From: JAVBSC01 sp031547305
GTDB taxonomy: Bacteria > Desulfobacterota > Desulfovibrionia > Desulfovibrionales > Desulfovibrionaceae
Length of the DNA stretch: 64,000 nucleotides
Direction of reading: 5' to 3'
Assembly: GCA_031547305.1 (NCBI GenBank)
Contig: JAVBSC010000019.1
Coordinates: 78,020 to 142,019, forward strand
Part shown: positions 1 to 7,697 of the stretch, in pieces
Numbering within the stretch: the stretch's first letter is position 1
How the letters are laid out: the number at the start of each line of letters is the position of its first letter
Position numbers and translations under genes: made by a program
Notes under the pieces: generated by a model
Seen by the model: only the letters and a program-made list of their open reading frames with translations
The model's database searches: none
What the model was told of the DNA's origin: nothing

Positions 1-1
1 G

Positions 2-208
2 AAAATGCCGGGCCTTGACGGCATTGAAACCTTGCGCCGCCTTAAGAAAATACGGCCGGAGCTCCCAGTCCTGCTGCTCACCGGGCATGCCAGTCTGGAG
101 GCCGCCATGGCCGGAGTGGAGATAGGGGCCGTTGACTATCTCATGAAGCCGGTGCCCCTGAACGATTTGATCATCAGGGTTCAGGAAGTCGCCCGGGGCA
201 AAGGCTAG
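2..208 (+). CDS. Response regulator receiver domain, 3' part only
   Basis: This is the C-terminal part of a CheY-like receiver domain. The gene enters from the left edge in frame at base 2 and stops at 206-208. The visible start reads KMPGLDGIETL, matching the stretch just after the phosphorylated aspartate (usual form D-x-x-MPG-x-DG), so the aspartate lies outside the window. The later switch residues are present: Thr in LLLTGHAS and Lys in YLMKPV. The protein ends about ten residues after the last receiver helix, so no output domain follows. It is either a single-domain regulator or the terminal receiver of a hybrid kinase. The PEP/pyruvate-binding gene begins about 125 bases downstream on the same strand. 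Confidence 0.85.
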   Translation, partial: KMPGLDGIETLRRLKKIRPELPVLLLTGHASLEAAMAGVEIGAVDYLMKPVPLNDLIIRVQEVARGKG

Positions 209-330
209 AGCATTTCAACCCTGAAATGTTCTAACGTAGGCACGCGCAGCATAGCTCCGCGCATGAGGAGCAGGCGGGCTTTTGCCAGCCGTGAACGACA
301 AGTGGGGCGTTTTAAAATGGAAGTGCTTTA
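206..330 (+). repeat. Dispersed stem-loop repeat, copy 1
   Basis: Bases 206-233 form a hairpin: TAGAGCATTTCA, a 4-base loop, then TGAAATGTTCTA, which is a 12-bp stem with one G-T pair. The core GCATTTCA-N4-TGAAATG recurs at 37215-37238 and 47843-47864. Copies 1 and 2 also share a GC-rich middle and a right end of the form GCGT(T/C)TTAAA...AAATG, so the repeat unit is about 120-130 bases. The right end abuts the start of the next gene. There is no U-run after the hairpin, so it is not a typical terminator. Confidence 0.6.
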
Positions 331-334
331 GACT

Positions 335-2920
335 GTGGGCCTGCTCCGGAAGCTTCGCTCTCGTCTGGCCGGATCAAATACGGCTGAAAACAGCGCACCC
401 GAGGAAGCCGCCCTGCGCGAGCGTTTTCTGGCGCGTTGCCGGCATTTCCGCAGTCTGCTTTCCGCCAACCGGGCAGCCCTGGAAATCATGGCGGACATGG
501 AAGCCAAACTGGGCGGCGCCCTGCCGTTCAGCCTGGCTTATGTACGCCTGGCCAGCGAGGAAGTCGGCGCGAGCGTTTATAAAATGATCCGGGATCTCAG
601 CGGGATCAGCGCTGACGCCTATGCCGCGCTTTACGAGCGCCATGGCGGTATCGCCGGAGAAATATCCGCCCTGGTTGCCTCCAGGGAAGCTTTGTTTTCC
701 GGCCCGTTGGTTGTGCCTGTGGAAGAATCCGGCCGTCTGGGCTCGCACGAGTGCGGCGAAAAAATGGCCAGGCTGGGCGAACTGGCCGGGCTGGACCTGG
801 AGATTCCGGACGGCTTTGTGGCCACGGCCGCCGGCTTCCATCGTTTTCTTCAGGCCAATAACCTGCGGGAGGAAATAGACCGGCGCATCCAGGAGGCGGA
901 TGCTTCCCGCCTGGACGCGGTTTTCGCCTTAAGTTCGTCCCTGCAAAAGCTTATTCTGGACGCGCCGCTCCCCGAGGATTTGGAATCGGAAATTTTGCGC
1001 CATTACGCCATGCTCAAAGAGCGCCACGGGCCGGTCCGCCTGGCCGTGCGCAGCAGCGCGGTGGGCGAGGACGGTCTGGCGCATTCCTTTGCCGGGCAGT
1101 ACCGTTCCGAGCTCAACGTGGCCGAGGACATGCTCATTTCGGCCTATAAGGACGTTCTGGCCGGCAAGTACAGCGTTACGGCCATGGCTTATCGCTTCAA
1201 CCGGGGCATTACGGATGACGCCGTGCCCATGTGCGTTGGCTTTTTGCGCATGGTGGACGCGGCGGCCGGCGGGGTGGCCTACACCCGCGATCCCCTGGAC
1301 GCCGCGCCCAAAATCGTGATCAACGCCTCCCCCGGCCTGCCGCAGGCCATTGTGGACGGCCGCAGCCCCAGCTTTGATGTTTTTGAAGCGAGCAAGGACG
1401 CGGAACCGCGCCTTTTAAGCAGCCGTGTGCCGTTGAAGACAAGCAAACTCGTCTGCGCTCCGGAAGAAGGCCTGCAACTGCTGGAACTGGACCCGGAAGA
1501 GGGCGCGAGACCATGCCTGACTGAAGAGCAAATTACGCTTCTGGCGGCCACGGCTCTGAAGCTGGAGGCTTTTTACGATCTGCCCCAGGACGTGGAGTGG
1601 GCTTTTGATTCGGGGGGACGGCTGATCATTCTGCAAAGCCGCCCCCTGCCGGAAGCCAAGGGCCAACGGGCTGACGCGCCTGCGCCGGACGGGGCAAAAG
1701 TATTGCTGCAGGGCGGCCTGGCCGCTTCCCTCGGCCGGGGGGGCGGCAAGGTCTGCGTAATGCGGCGGGATGCCGATATGCTGCGTTGCGCCAAGGGCGC
1801 GGTCCTGGTCGCGGATAAAGCGCATTCGCGCTGGGCTCCGGTTTTGGCGCAGGCTTCCGCCCTGGTGACGCAGAGCGGCGGCAGCGCCGGGCACTTGGCC
1901 ACCGTGGCCCGCGAATACGGCGTTCCGGCACTGTTCGGCCTGGAGGGCGCACTGGACTTGTTGCCGGACGGTGCGGAAGTAACCGTGGATGCGGATGCCG
2001 GCCGCGTTTACGCCGGTCTGCAAGGCGCATTGCTTGAACGGGATTCCCGCCAGCCGGAAAACCCCATGCGCGGTTCGCCGGTGTACAAAATTCTGGAAGA
2101 GGCCGTGCGCCACATCGTGCCGCTGAACCTTCTGGACCCGGCCGCGCCGGAATTCGCCCCGGAACATTGCCGGACCCTGCACGACATCACCAGGTTCTGC
2201 CACGAAAAAGCCGTGCAGGCCATGTTCAGCCAGGACGGCGCGCCCATGCCGGAACGGGCCGGCAAACGGCTGCGCTATAAAAAAAGCAAACTCCAGTATT
2301 GGGTGGTGGACCTGGATGACGGATTTAAGCGGCCGATCCCAGGCGATGTCGTGGATTTTGAGGATATCGCCTCCGCGCCCATGCTGGCCCTGTGGGAGGG
2401 CATGGGCGCGCTGCCCTGGGCCGGACCGCCAACGGCCGGTGGAGGGTTCCTCAGCGTGGTGGTCCAGAGCGCGGCCAATCCGGAGTTGGAAGTAACCGCC
2501 CGTTCCAGCCTGATGAATCGGAACTATTTTTTGATTTCCAAAGACTACTGCAACCTTCAGGCCCGCTTCGGTTATCATTTCTGCACTGTGGAAGGCCAGG
2601 CCGGGGAGGTTGCCGCGGAAAATTACCTGAACTTTTACTTTAAGGGCGGAGCGGCGGATTTGCCCCGCCGCCTGCTGCGGGTAAGGCTGGTGGAGGATCT
2701 CCTGGCGGACCACGGTTTTGTGGCCTACAGCCGTGAAGATTCCCTGGCCGCCAGAACGGAGGATCTGCCCAGGGAACGGGCGCTGGAGCTGTTCAAGCTT
2801 CTGGGCTTTCTGCTGGTGCATACCCGGCAGTTGGACGCCGCCATGTCCGGACAGGCGGCCGTGGAGCATTACCGGGGAGCGTTGGAAAAAGGCATTGCCG
2901 AATTGAAAATTGGCGAATGA
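335..2920 (+). CDS. PEP/pyruvate-binding phosphotransferase-like protein, no PEP barrel
   Basis: The 861-residue protein shares two of the three modules of PEP synthase and pyruvate phosphate dikinase. After about 120 residues of unknown helical sequence comes the ATP-grasp-like nucleotide-binding domain (about 125-440), with AVRSSAVGEDG near residue 239, GGVAYTRDP, and the closing VEWAFDSGGRLIILQSRP. The swivelling phosphohistidine domain follows (about 450-565): VTQSGGSAGHLATVAREYG with the predicted phospho-His at 520. The C-terminal 300 residues do not show the PEP/pyruvate TIM barrel and I do not recognise them. It could phosphorylate another acceptor, as rifampin phosphotransferase does, although its domain order differs. 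A stop codon at 329-331 in the same frame makes GTG at 335 the first possible start. The response regulator just upstream suggests a signalling context. Confidence 0.75.
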   Translation: MGLLRKLRSRLAGSNTAENSAPEEAALRERFLARCRHFRSLLSANRAALEIMADMEAKLGGALPFSLAYVRLASEEVGASVYKMIRDLSGISADAYAALYERHGGIAGEISALVASREALFSGPLVVPVEESGRLGSHECGEKMARLGELAGLDLEIPDGFVATAAGFHRFLQANNLREEIDRRIQEADASRLDAVFALSSSLQKLILDAPLPEDLESEILRHYAMLKERHGPVRLAVRSSAVGEDGLAHSFAGQYRSELNVAEDMLISAYKDVLAGKYSVTAMAYRFNRGITDDAVPMCVGFLRMVDAAAGGVAYTRDPLDAAPKIVINASPGLPQAIVDGRSPSFDVFEASKDAEPRLLSSRVPLKTSKLVCAPEEGLQLLELDPEEGARPCLTEEQITLLAATALKLEAFYDLPQDVEWAFDSGGRLIILQSRPLPEAKGQRADAPAPDGAKVLLQGGLAASLGRGGGKVCVMRRDADMLRCAKGAVLVADKAHSRWAPVLAQASALVTQSGGSAGHLATVAREYGVPALFGLEGALDLLPDGAEVTVDADAGRVYAGLQGALLERDSRQPENPMRGSPVYKILEEAVRHIVPLNLLDPAAPEFAPEHCRTLHDITRFCHEKAVQAMFSQDGAPMPERAGKRLRYKKSKLQYWVVDLDDGFKRPIPGDVVDFEDIASAPMLALWEGMGALPWAGPPTAGGGFLSVVVQSAANPELEVTARSSLMNRNYFLISKDYCNLQARFGYHFCTVEGQAGEVAAENYLNFYFKGGAADLPRRLLRVRLVEDLLADHGFVAYSREDSLAARTEDLPRERALELFKLLGFLLVHTRQLDAAMSGQAAVEHYRGALEKGIAELKIGE

Positions 2921-2957
2921 AAAATCCCTGCCCCGGAAAAACGGGACAGGGATTTTT
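2920..2957. terminator. Bidirectional intrinsic terminator
   Basis: AAAAATCCCTGCCCCG at 2920-2935 pairs with CGGGACAGGGATTTTT at 2942-2957 around a 6-base loop, with one mismatch. An A-run on the left and a T-run on the right let it work on both strands. It begins in the stop codon of the PEP/pyruvate-binding gene and also ends the minus-strand membrane-protein gene at 2978. Confidence 0.9.
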
Positions 2958-2977
2958 CATTGAACAGCAAGGCAGGG

Positions 2978-3706
2978 TCAGGCCTCTTTTTTCACCCCTT
3001 TGGTCATGGTCAGCCCAATGCCTTCAAAAATCTCAAAAATGGCGAATCCGTACCACATGGTGTAAATGATGTAAAAAACCAGCAGGGCGGTGACCAGCAG
3101 GATATTGTCGCCTATCCTGACATCCTCTATGCCGTAAAAGTTATAGCTCGGCTCAAGCCCTTTGCGCATCACCGCGTCCACAACCTGGGCCTCCACAATA
3201 TGTCCGTCCTTCTGCAGCGGCTTGATCATGCCGGAGAACAACTGCCACCAGACCTCCAGGCATTTCTGCCCGTCGTCCAGGCTATATTTGGCGGCCAGGG
3301 CCTGGCCATCGTTTTTGTACAGAACGGCGGCGTCGTCCAAAGATGCGTAAAGGACTTTGCCCAGGTTGCCGTTCAGGGTGACGGTGTTGCCGGCCACGCT
3401 GGCGGTGATGCCGGCCGTCTGGAGCATCTTGAGGGCCAGGGGCGCGAGTTCCGCTTTTTTCATGGCCGAATTCACGCTCAGCTCCACGTTTTCAACGGCT
3501 TTTACCTTCTGTCTGGTTTCCTTGATAAAGCCGCTGGTGGAGCCCTTGGACAGCGTGTTGAAAAGATGGTCGGAAAATTCCAGGCCGTTGCCCACGCGCC
3601 CCTGGGAAATGGGGAAGATGGGCATGAATATGGTTATGAACACGGCGATGAAGCTGACCAGGAGCAGCAGACCGCGCGTCATGGCTTTGGGGTTTCTTAC
3701 CAGCAT
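2978..3706 (-). CDS. Membrane protein paired with TauE/SafE exporter, unknown function
   Basis: The 242-residue protein has one N-terminal membrane segment (about 12-31) and one near the C-terminus (about 202-224), with roughly 170 residues between them, probably extracytoplasmic. The middle part contains AGITASVAGNTVTLNG, which resembles a short BON-like strand pattern, but this is a weak similarity. Its start codon lies one base after the stop of the upstream TauE/SafE gene, so the two are almost certainly co-transcribed. The pairing suggests an accessory subunit for the exporter. I do not recognise a named family. Confidence 0.7.
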   Translation of the reverse strand: MLVRNPKAMTRGLLLLVSFIAVFITIFMPIFPISQGRVGNGLEFSDHLFNTLSKGSTSGFIKETRQKVKAVENVELSVNSAMKKAELAPLALKMLQTAGITASVAGNTVTLNGNLGKVLYASLDDAAVLYKNDGQALAAKYSLDDGQKCLEVWWQLFSGMIKPLQKDGHIVEAQVVDAVMRKGLEPSYNFYGIEDVRIGDNILLVTALLVFYIIYTMWYGFAIFEIFEGIGLTMTKGVKKEA

Positions 3707-3707
3707 G

Positions 3708-4970
3708 CTACACCTCCGCCCGCAGTTTGCCCATGTTGGCGATGAATTTTCCGATCACCCAGGCCCCGAAGATCACCACGACAATCCAGAACACGATATC
3801 CCCGACGTCTTGAATGACGTTGACCACGCCAACCGGGATGTTGATCACTTCCAGTTCCTGAAGCTTCTTCGGCAGGGAGGCCGCGCGGTTGATAAAGCCC
3901 GCCAGGATGGACACGGCGTAAAAACCGCGAATATGGATGCCTTTGACCACCTTGGTGGTCAAAGCGCCGAGCTGGATGCCGAACAGTGAGCCTATGAGCA
4001 TGCCCATGGCCAGAGTGTAGAACACAAAGCCGTAAATGACGTACTGCCCGATGGCGGCCAGGCCGGCGGTAAAGATGATCTGGAGGATGTCCGTGCCCAC
4101 GGTGGTCATGGAGGAAACGCCGAAGATGTAGACGAACATGGGGAAGGTCACAAAACCGCCGCCCACGCCCATGATTGCGGCCAGAACGCCCACAAGCATG
4201 CCGCCGGCGGCCACCACCCAGCCGGACAGGCGGCGCCCGCCGGGCACCAGATCCTGGTCAAAGGTGATCATGGGAGGCAGGTTAAGGCTTTGCAGCTTGC
4301 CGGCCACACTGGTGGAACCGGAGACCGCCGGGCCGCCGTGCGCGTCGCCGCCTTTGCCGGAGCGGCTGAGCCTGATGAAGTCGAACAGGGCGTAAAAGCC
4401 CAAAAACCCCAGCAGCAGGGCGTAAATGGAGCTTATAAACATTTCGGAGAGCAGGGGGTCTTTGTTGAACAGCCACATGTTCACGCTGCCGCCTATGACA
4501 GTGCCACCGGCGGACCCAACCAGAAAAGCGATGGCCAGCGGCACGGACACGTTGCCCAGCTTCTTGTGCACCGTGGTGCCCATGATCGCCTTGGCGAAAA
4601 TATGGAACAAGTCCGTGCCCACCGCCAGAATGCCTTTTATGCCGGCGGCCATGAGAGCCGGGGTGATGATGAACCCGCCGCCCGCGCCGATGCACCCGGT
4701 GATCAGCCCGGCAATAAGGCCGATGAAAATGGAGGCGAAAAAGATGCCCAGCGTGTAGGTGGCCGGAGCATAGGCGGCCTTTCCGCCCAGCATGGGCGCG
4801 GCCGCGTCCGCCGCCGTGTACAGCAGCAGCGGCGCGGCGGCCGCCATTATACATAAAAAGAGCATCTTCTTTTTGTTTTTGATAATGGACATTGAAACTT
4901 CATAATCCCATTTTGCGTGCGCCACACTCGCACATTTAAGGAATTCGTAGACTTTTCTGCCAAAACGCAT
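3708..4970 (-). CDS. TauE/SafE (TSUP) family anion exporter
   Basis: This is a 420-residue polytopic inner-membrane protein of the TSUP family, whose members move sulfite, sulfoacetate or related organosulfur anions. The two family repeats appear as GCIGAGGGFIITPALMAAGI in the first half and GVGGGFVTFPMFVYIFG in the second, with about eight or nine hydrophobic segments. A 30-residue hydrophilic leader and an extra hydrophobic segment (MLFLCIMAAAAPLLLY) precede the core. The ATG at 4970 follows an excellent ribosome binding site, AGGAGGAAGAG, so the long form is favoured over the internal ATG of MSIIKNKKK. It precedes the accessory membrane gene by one base. The substrate cannot be read from sequence; sulfite or a sulfonate fits a sulfate reducer. 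Confidence 0.88.
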   Translation of the reverse strand: MRFGRKVYEFLKCASVAHAKWDYEVSMSIIKNKKKMLFLCIMAAAAPLLLYTAADAAAPMLGGKAAYAPATYTLGIFFASIFIGLIAGLITGCIGAGGGFIITPALMAAGIKGILAVGTDLFHIFAKAIMGTTVHKKLGNVSVPLAIAFLVGSAGGTVIGGSVNMWLFNKDPLLSEMFISSIYALLLGFLGFYALFDFIRLSRSGKGGDAHGGPAVSGSTSVAGKLQSLNLPPMITFDQDLVPGGRRLSGWVVAAGGMLVGVLAAIMGVGGGFVTFPMFVYIFGVSSMTTVGTDILQIIFTAGLAAIGQYVIYGFVFYTLAMGMLIGSLFGIQLGALTTKVVKGIHIRGFYAVSILAGFINRAASLPKKLQELEVINIPVGVVNVIQDVGDIVFWIVVVIFGAWVIGKFIANMGKLRAEV

Positions 4971-4983
4971 GTCTCTTCCTCCT

Positions 4984-5114
4984 ACTATTCATAGCCCTAT
5001 AATTATAGCTATGATGTTTTTTGCCTTTACTGTGCGCACAGTACAACAATGTGCAAGAATTCACAAATATTTTTTTGTTGTTTTGCAACAAGAATGTGTT
5101 GATTGAACAATCAA
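4984..5114. promoter_or_regulatory. AT-rich control region with several palindromes upstream of exporter
   Basis: The stretch upstream of the TauE/SafE gene (minus-strand start at 4970) holds four inverted repeats. CATAGC at 4990-4995 pairs with GCTATG at 5008-5013. TGTGCGCACA is at 5031-5040. TTGTTG...CAACAA spans about 5075-5091. TTGATTGAACAATCAA at 5099-5114 has 7-bp arms around AA. The last has the 16-base, two-5-mer layout of CRP/FNR-superfamily operators. The assignment as an operator is inference. The rest of 4971-5212 holds no gene. Confidence 0.4.
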
Positions 5115-5212
5115 ATAAAATAAAAATAAGAATGGGCGGGGGATTTTCAGATTAGCTTAATGGCGCGGGAAAATTAGATAACATAATAGAAAAATTGTGA
5201 AATTAAGCCTGG

Positions 5213-5887
5213 TTATATAATGACGCCCAAGTGCGCCATAAGGCCCGCCAGGCCAGGGAAGACAAAGTCAGCTTGCGCTTTTTGTAACATGAAGGCTTCG
5301 CTGTGGCCGCCGGCCACCCCGGCGGACAACGTGCCGGCCCTTTGGCCCACCAGGATGTCCATGGGGTGGTCCCCGACCATCAGGGCGTTTTGCGGCAAAA
5401 TATCCAGCAGGGCCAGGGCGCGCAGCAGGTGATCCGGGTCCGGCTTGACCCTGGGCACCTGCTCGCGGGTCAGCAGTTCCGTATTGAAGTCCCGGAGGTC
5501 CGGAAAGACCATATTCACGGAATCCAGGCAGTTCCTGGTGATGATGGCGGTTTTGATCGCCAGCGCCTCCAGCGCCCGAAGCATGCCCCGCACTTCCGGG
5601 AACAGCGCGCTCGCGGACGCGGCCTCCAGTTCATAGCGCCGTACCGCTTCCAGGGTCTCCCGCCGCAATTTTCCACCCTCGTCCGGCGTCAATCCAACAG
5701 AGAGCAGATCCAGCAATTCCAGCACCGGCAGTCTTGCGGATTCTTCCGGCACTTCCCGGTATTGCCGCATAACCGCCAAAGCCCGTTCGCGCATCACCCC
5801 AAAATCCAGGGTGGGCACAGCCAGGGTGCCGTCAAAGTCAAACACCACGGCCTTCAGGCCAAGTTTTTGCCAGAGCGGGATTTGCAT
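5213..5887 (-). CDS. HAD-superfamily phosphatase, Gph-like
   Basis: A 224-residue HAD hydrolase. Motif I is VVFDFDGTLAVP near residue 17 (nucleophile and acid/base Asp), motif II is AIITRN, motif III is the Lys of RVKPDPDHLL, and motif IV is MVGDHPMDI. A helical cap lies between motifs I and II, as in phosphoglycolate phosphatase and beta-phosphoglucomutase relatives. The substrate is not predictable. Its ATG overlaps the TGA of the YcaO gene by one base (TGATG), so translation is probably coupled. The linkage suggests a house-cleaning or pathway phosphatase role alongside the YcaO protein. Confidence 0.85.
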   Translation of the reverse strand: MQIPLWQKLGLKAVVFDFDGTLAVPTLDFGVMRERALAVMRQYREVPEESARLPVLELLDLLSVGLTPDEGGKLRRETLEAVRRYELEAASASALFPEVRGMLRALEALAIKTAIITRNCLDSVNMVFPDLRDFNTELLTREQVPRVKPDPDHLLRALALLDILPQNALMVGDHPMDILVGQRAGTLSAGVAGGHSEAFMLQKAQADFVFPGLAGLMAHLGVII

Positions 5888-7614
5888 CAGCCTAATTCTT
5901 TTAAATGGTTTCTGGCGAATTCCAGAGATGGATCCAGCTTAAGGGCGGCGGCCAGGTAGTGTCCGGCCTCTTCTTTCCGCCCCATGAATTTAAGGCAGAG
6001 TCCCAGGTTGGCCAGGTCCATGACCGAGCCCTTATCCAGGCGGGTGATGACTTCCCGGAAGTCCCGGGCCGCGCTTTCGTAGTCCTTGAGCTTGAAGCGG
6101 CAGACGCCGCGCAGGTTCAGGTATTCTTTCATGTCCGGGCAGTCGGCCACAGCGGCGTCCAGGTCCGGCAGGGCGTTTTGCCATTCCTGGCGTTGGGTGA
6201 GGGTATAGGCGTGATAAAAACAGGCCAGGGCGCGGGAATCCGGGTCCGGCTGCGCTGGCCGGGCCTTGGCGAAAAATCCCAGGGCGCTCTCCGCGTCGCC
6301 AAGGCGCAGGGCCAGGATGCCCTGAAAAAAGTCCAGATAATGGGCCTGGGGAATGAGTTCGGAAAGTGTTTTCAAACCGGCCATGGCCGCGTCCGGTTCC
6401 GCTTCTTCCGCCAGAATGCGGCCCACAAAGAGGCCCAGGGAGGCGTGTTTGTCCCGCTCCCGGAATTTCGCGCCGGGAATGAAGCTGTAGTGCGCCGGAA
6501 TGCCCAGGGCCGGATTGGTGGTGGCGATGGAGTAGAGGCGCAGGCCGTGGCCGGCCAGAAGGCGGCAGAAGGATTGAAGCTCCGTAAGAATGTCCGGGGC
6601 TTCAAAGGAGTTTATGGAGTCCAGGGGGACCAGCGGCCCTTCAAGCAGCCAGTCCGCCTGCTCCGGCTCGGCGTATTTGCTCAGTCCGGAAGCCTCGTAG
6701 CAGGCCGAGCTGTTGAAATCCCCGGCCAGCTGGGCCACTTCGGTCAGGGCGCGAATGGCCGCCTTGGCGGGGCTGGAGGCGGAGCCGGCCGTAAAGACCA
6801 CTTCGGATTTATCGGGGAAGGTGGCCGGATCCCAGGCCAGGGCAGCCACCACCGGCACGCCGTAATTGAAGGAAAAATCTTTGAGCCGGACTTTTATGCC
6901 GTTGGCGCTGAAGCGTTGCCATAAATCAAGCAGCACCGGGTCTTTGACGGACTGGGGATCAATAGTCGGCAGGACGGGCCGGCCAAAATCCGCCAGTTGC
7001 GAAACATGGCGCTCCATAAGTTCACAGGCGCCTTGCAGGATGGATTCCACGTCCGTGTTGCCGGCGGAAGAGCCGTTGAACTCGGAAAGCTTTCTGAACC
7101 AGTCCAGGGGCGCCCGCAGCGTTTGTTGCGCGCCGATTTCCAGAACCGGGAAAAACTTCCAGGCCGTCAGGTCCAGAATGCGCCTGGCGCGGGCCTCGTC
7201 CAGATTGTCATCCACGGACTTGAGGATTTCCGTCACCGGCATGACCTGGTCCGCCCCGAATTTAGCCAGGGCCTGGCTGTAGGTGGCCTGAACCATCTCC
7301 GGGCAGTCCCGCCAGAAAGTGAAGTAGCTGTAGCGCTCTATAAGCTCCATCAGGGCCGAGGCCTGGGCCTGTTCCGGGCTGGCCCCCTTGCCCATCTGCT
7401 TGCGGGTGGGCATGACCAGCCCGGCGTCCCGGCCAACAACGCTCAAGTAAACCGGAATGCCCAGGCGGCCGTTATCAATGCGTTTTACTTCGGAAAGTAT
7501 GGAAATATCCAGGCTGTTCAGTCTGGCGCGGACCTTGTGCAGGGTTTCCGCCGGGCTGACGGCTTTGTCCTGATCTTTGGCGTAATTTTTTGGGCAGGGC
7601 AGAAGGGAGAACAT
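5887..7614 (-). CDS. YcaO-domain protein with C-terminal TPR repeats
   Basis: YcaO proteins use ATP to activate peptide backbone amides (azoline, thioamide or amidine formation). E. coli YcaO, of similar length and also with a C-terminal TPR region, is linked to RimO-dependent ribosomal S12 methylthiolation. Seen here: QASALMELIERYSYF and GSSAGNTDVESILQGACELM(ERH), the nucleotide- and magnesium-binding Glu/Arg signatures, then about 180 residues of TPR-like repeats (LNLRGVCRFKLKDYESAARD and others). An open frame extends to 7692 but crosses the terminator at 7647-7684, so I start at the ATG at 7614 (575 residues), preceded by AGGA. No RiPP precursor, dehydrogenase or transporter is nearby, which argues against a peptide natural-product cluster. 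Confidence 0.85.
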   Translation of the reverse strand: MFSLLPCPKNYAKDQDKAVSPAETLHKVRARLNSLDISILSEVKRIDNGRLGIPVYLSVVGRDAGLVMPTRKQMGKGASPEQAQASALMELIERYSYFTFWRDCPEMVQATYSQALAKFGADQVMPVTEILKSVDDNLDEARARRILDLTAWKFFPVLEIGAQQTLRAPLDWFRKLSEFNGSSAGNTDVESILQGACELMERHVSQLADFGRPVLPTIDPQSVKDPVLLDLWQRFSANGIKVRLKDFSFNYGVPVVAALAWDPATFPDKSEVVFTAGSASSPAKAAIRALTEVAQLAGDFNSSACYEASGLSKYAEPEQADWLLEGPLVPLDSINSFEAPDILTELQSFCRLLAGHGLRLYSIATTNPALGIPAHYSFIPGAKFRERDKHASLGLFVGRILAEEAEPDAAMAGLKTLSELIPQAHYLDFFQGILALRLGDAESALGFFAKARPAQPDPDSRALACFYHAYTLTQRQEWQNALPDLDAAVADCPDMKEYLNLRGVCRFKLKDYESAARDFREVITRLDKGSVMDLANLGLCLKFMGRKEEAGHYLAAALKLDPSLEFARNHLKELG

Positions 7615-7642
7615 TAGATATAATATCCTGATTTGTTCGGTT

Positions 7643-7684
7643 AAAAAAAGCATAAATCCCCGCGGAAGCGGGAATTTATGCTTT
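7643..7684 (-). terminator. Intrinsic terminator of the SNF2 helicase gene
   Basis: A 17-bp stem with one mismatch (7647-7663 with 7668-7684) closes on a GGAA loop. On the minus strand it runs straight into TTTTTTT. It lies just after the helicase stop at 7698 and separates that gene from the YcaO gene. Confidence 0.9.
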
Positions 7685-7697
7685 ATCCCCAATACGG

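Noticed and set aside
209..330. Hairpin at 206-233 as a terminator of the response regulator gene
   Set aside because: No T-run after the stem, and the same core recurs elsewhere; a repeat is the better explanation.
1415..2869. Long 484-codon minus-strand frame opposite the PEP/pyruvate-binding gene
   Set aside because: The plus-strand frame carries clear conserved motifs; the reverse frame is a high-GC shadow with no domain signal.
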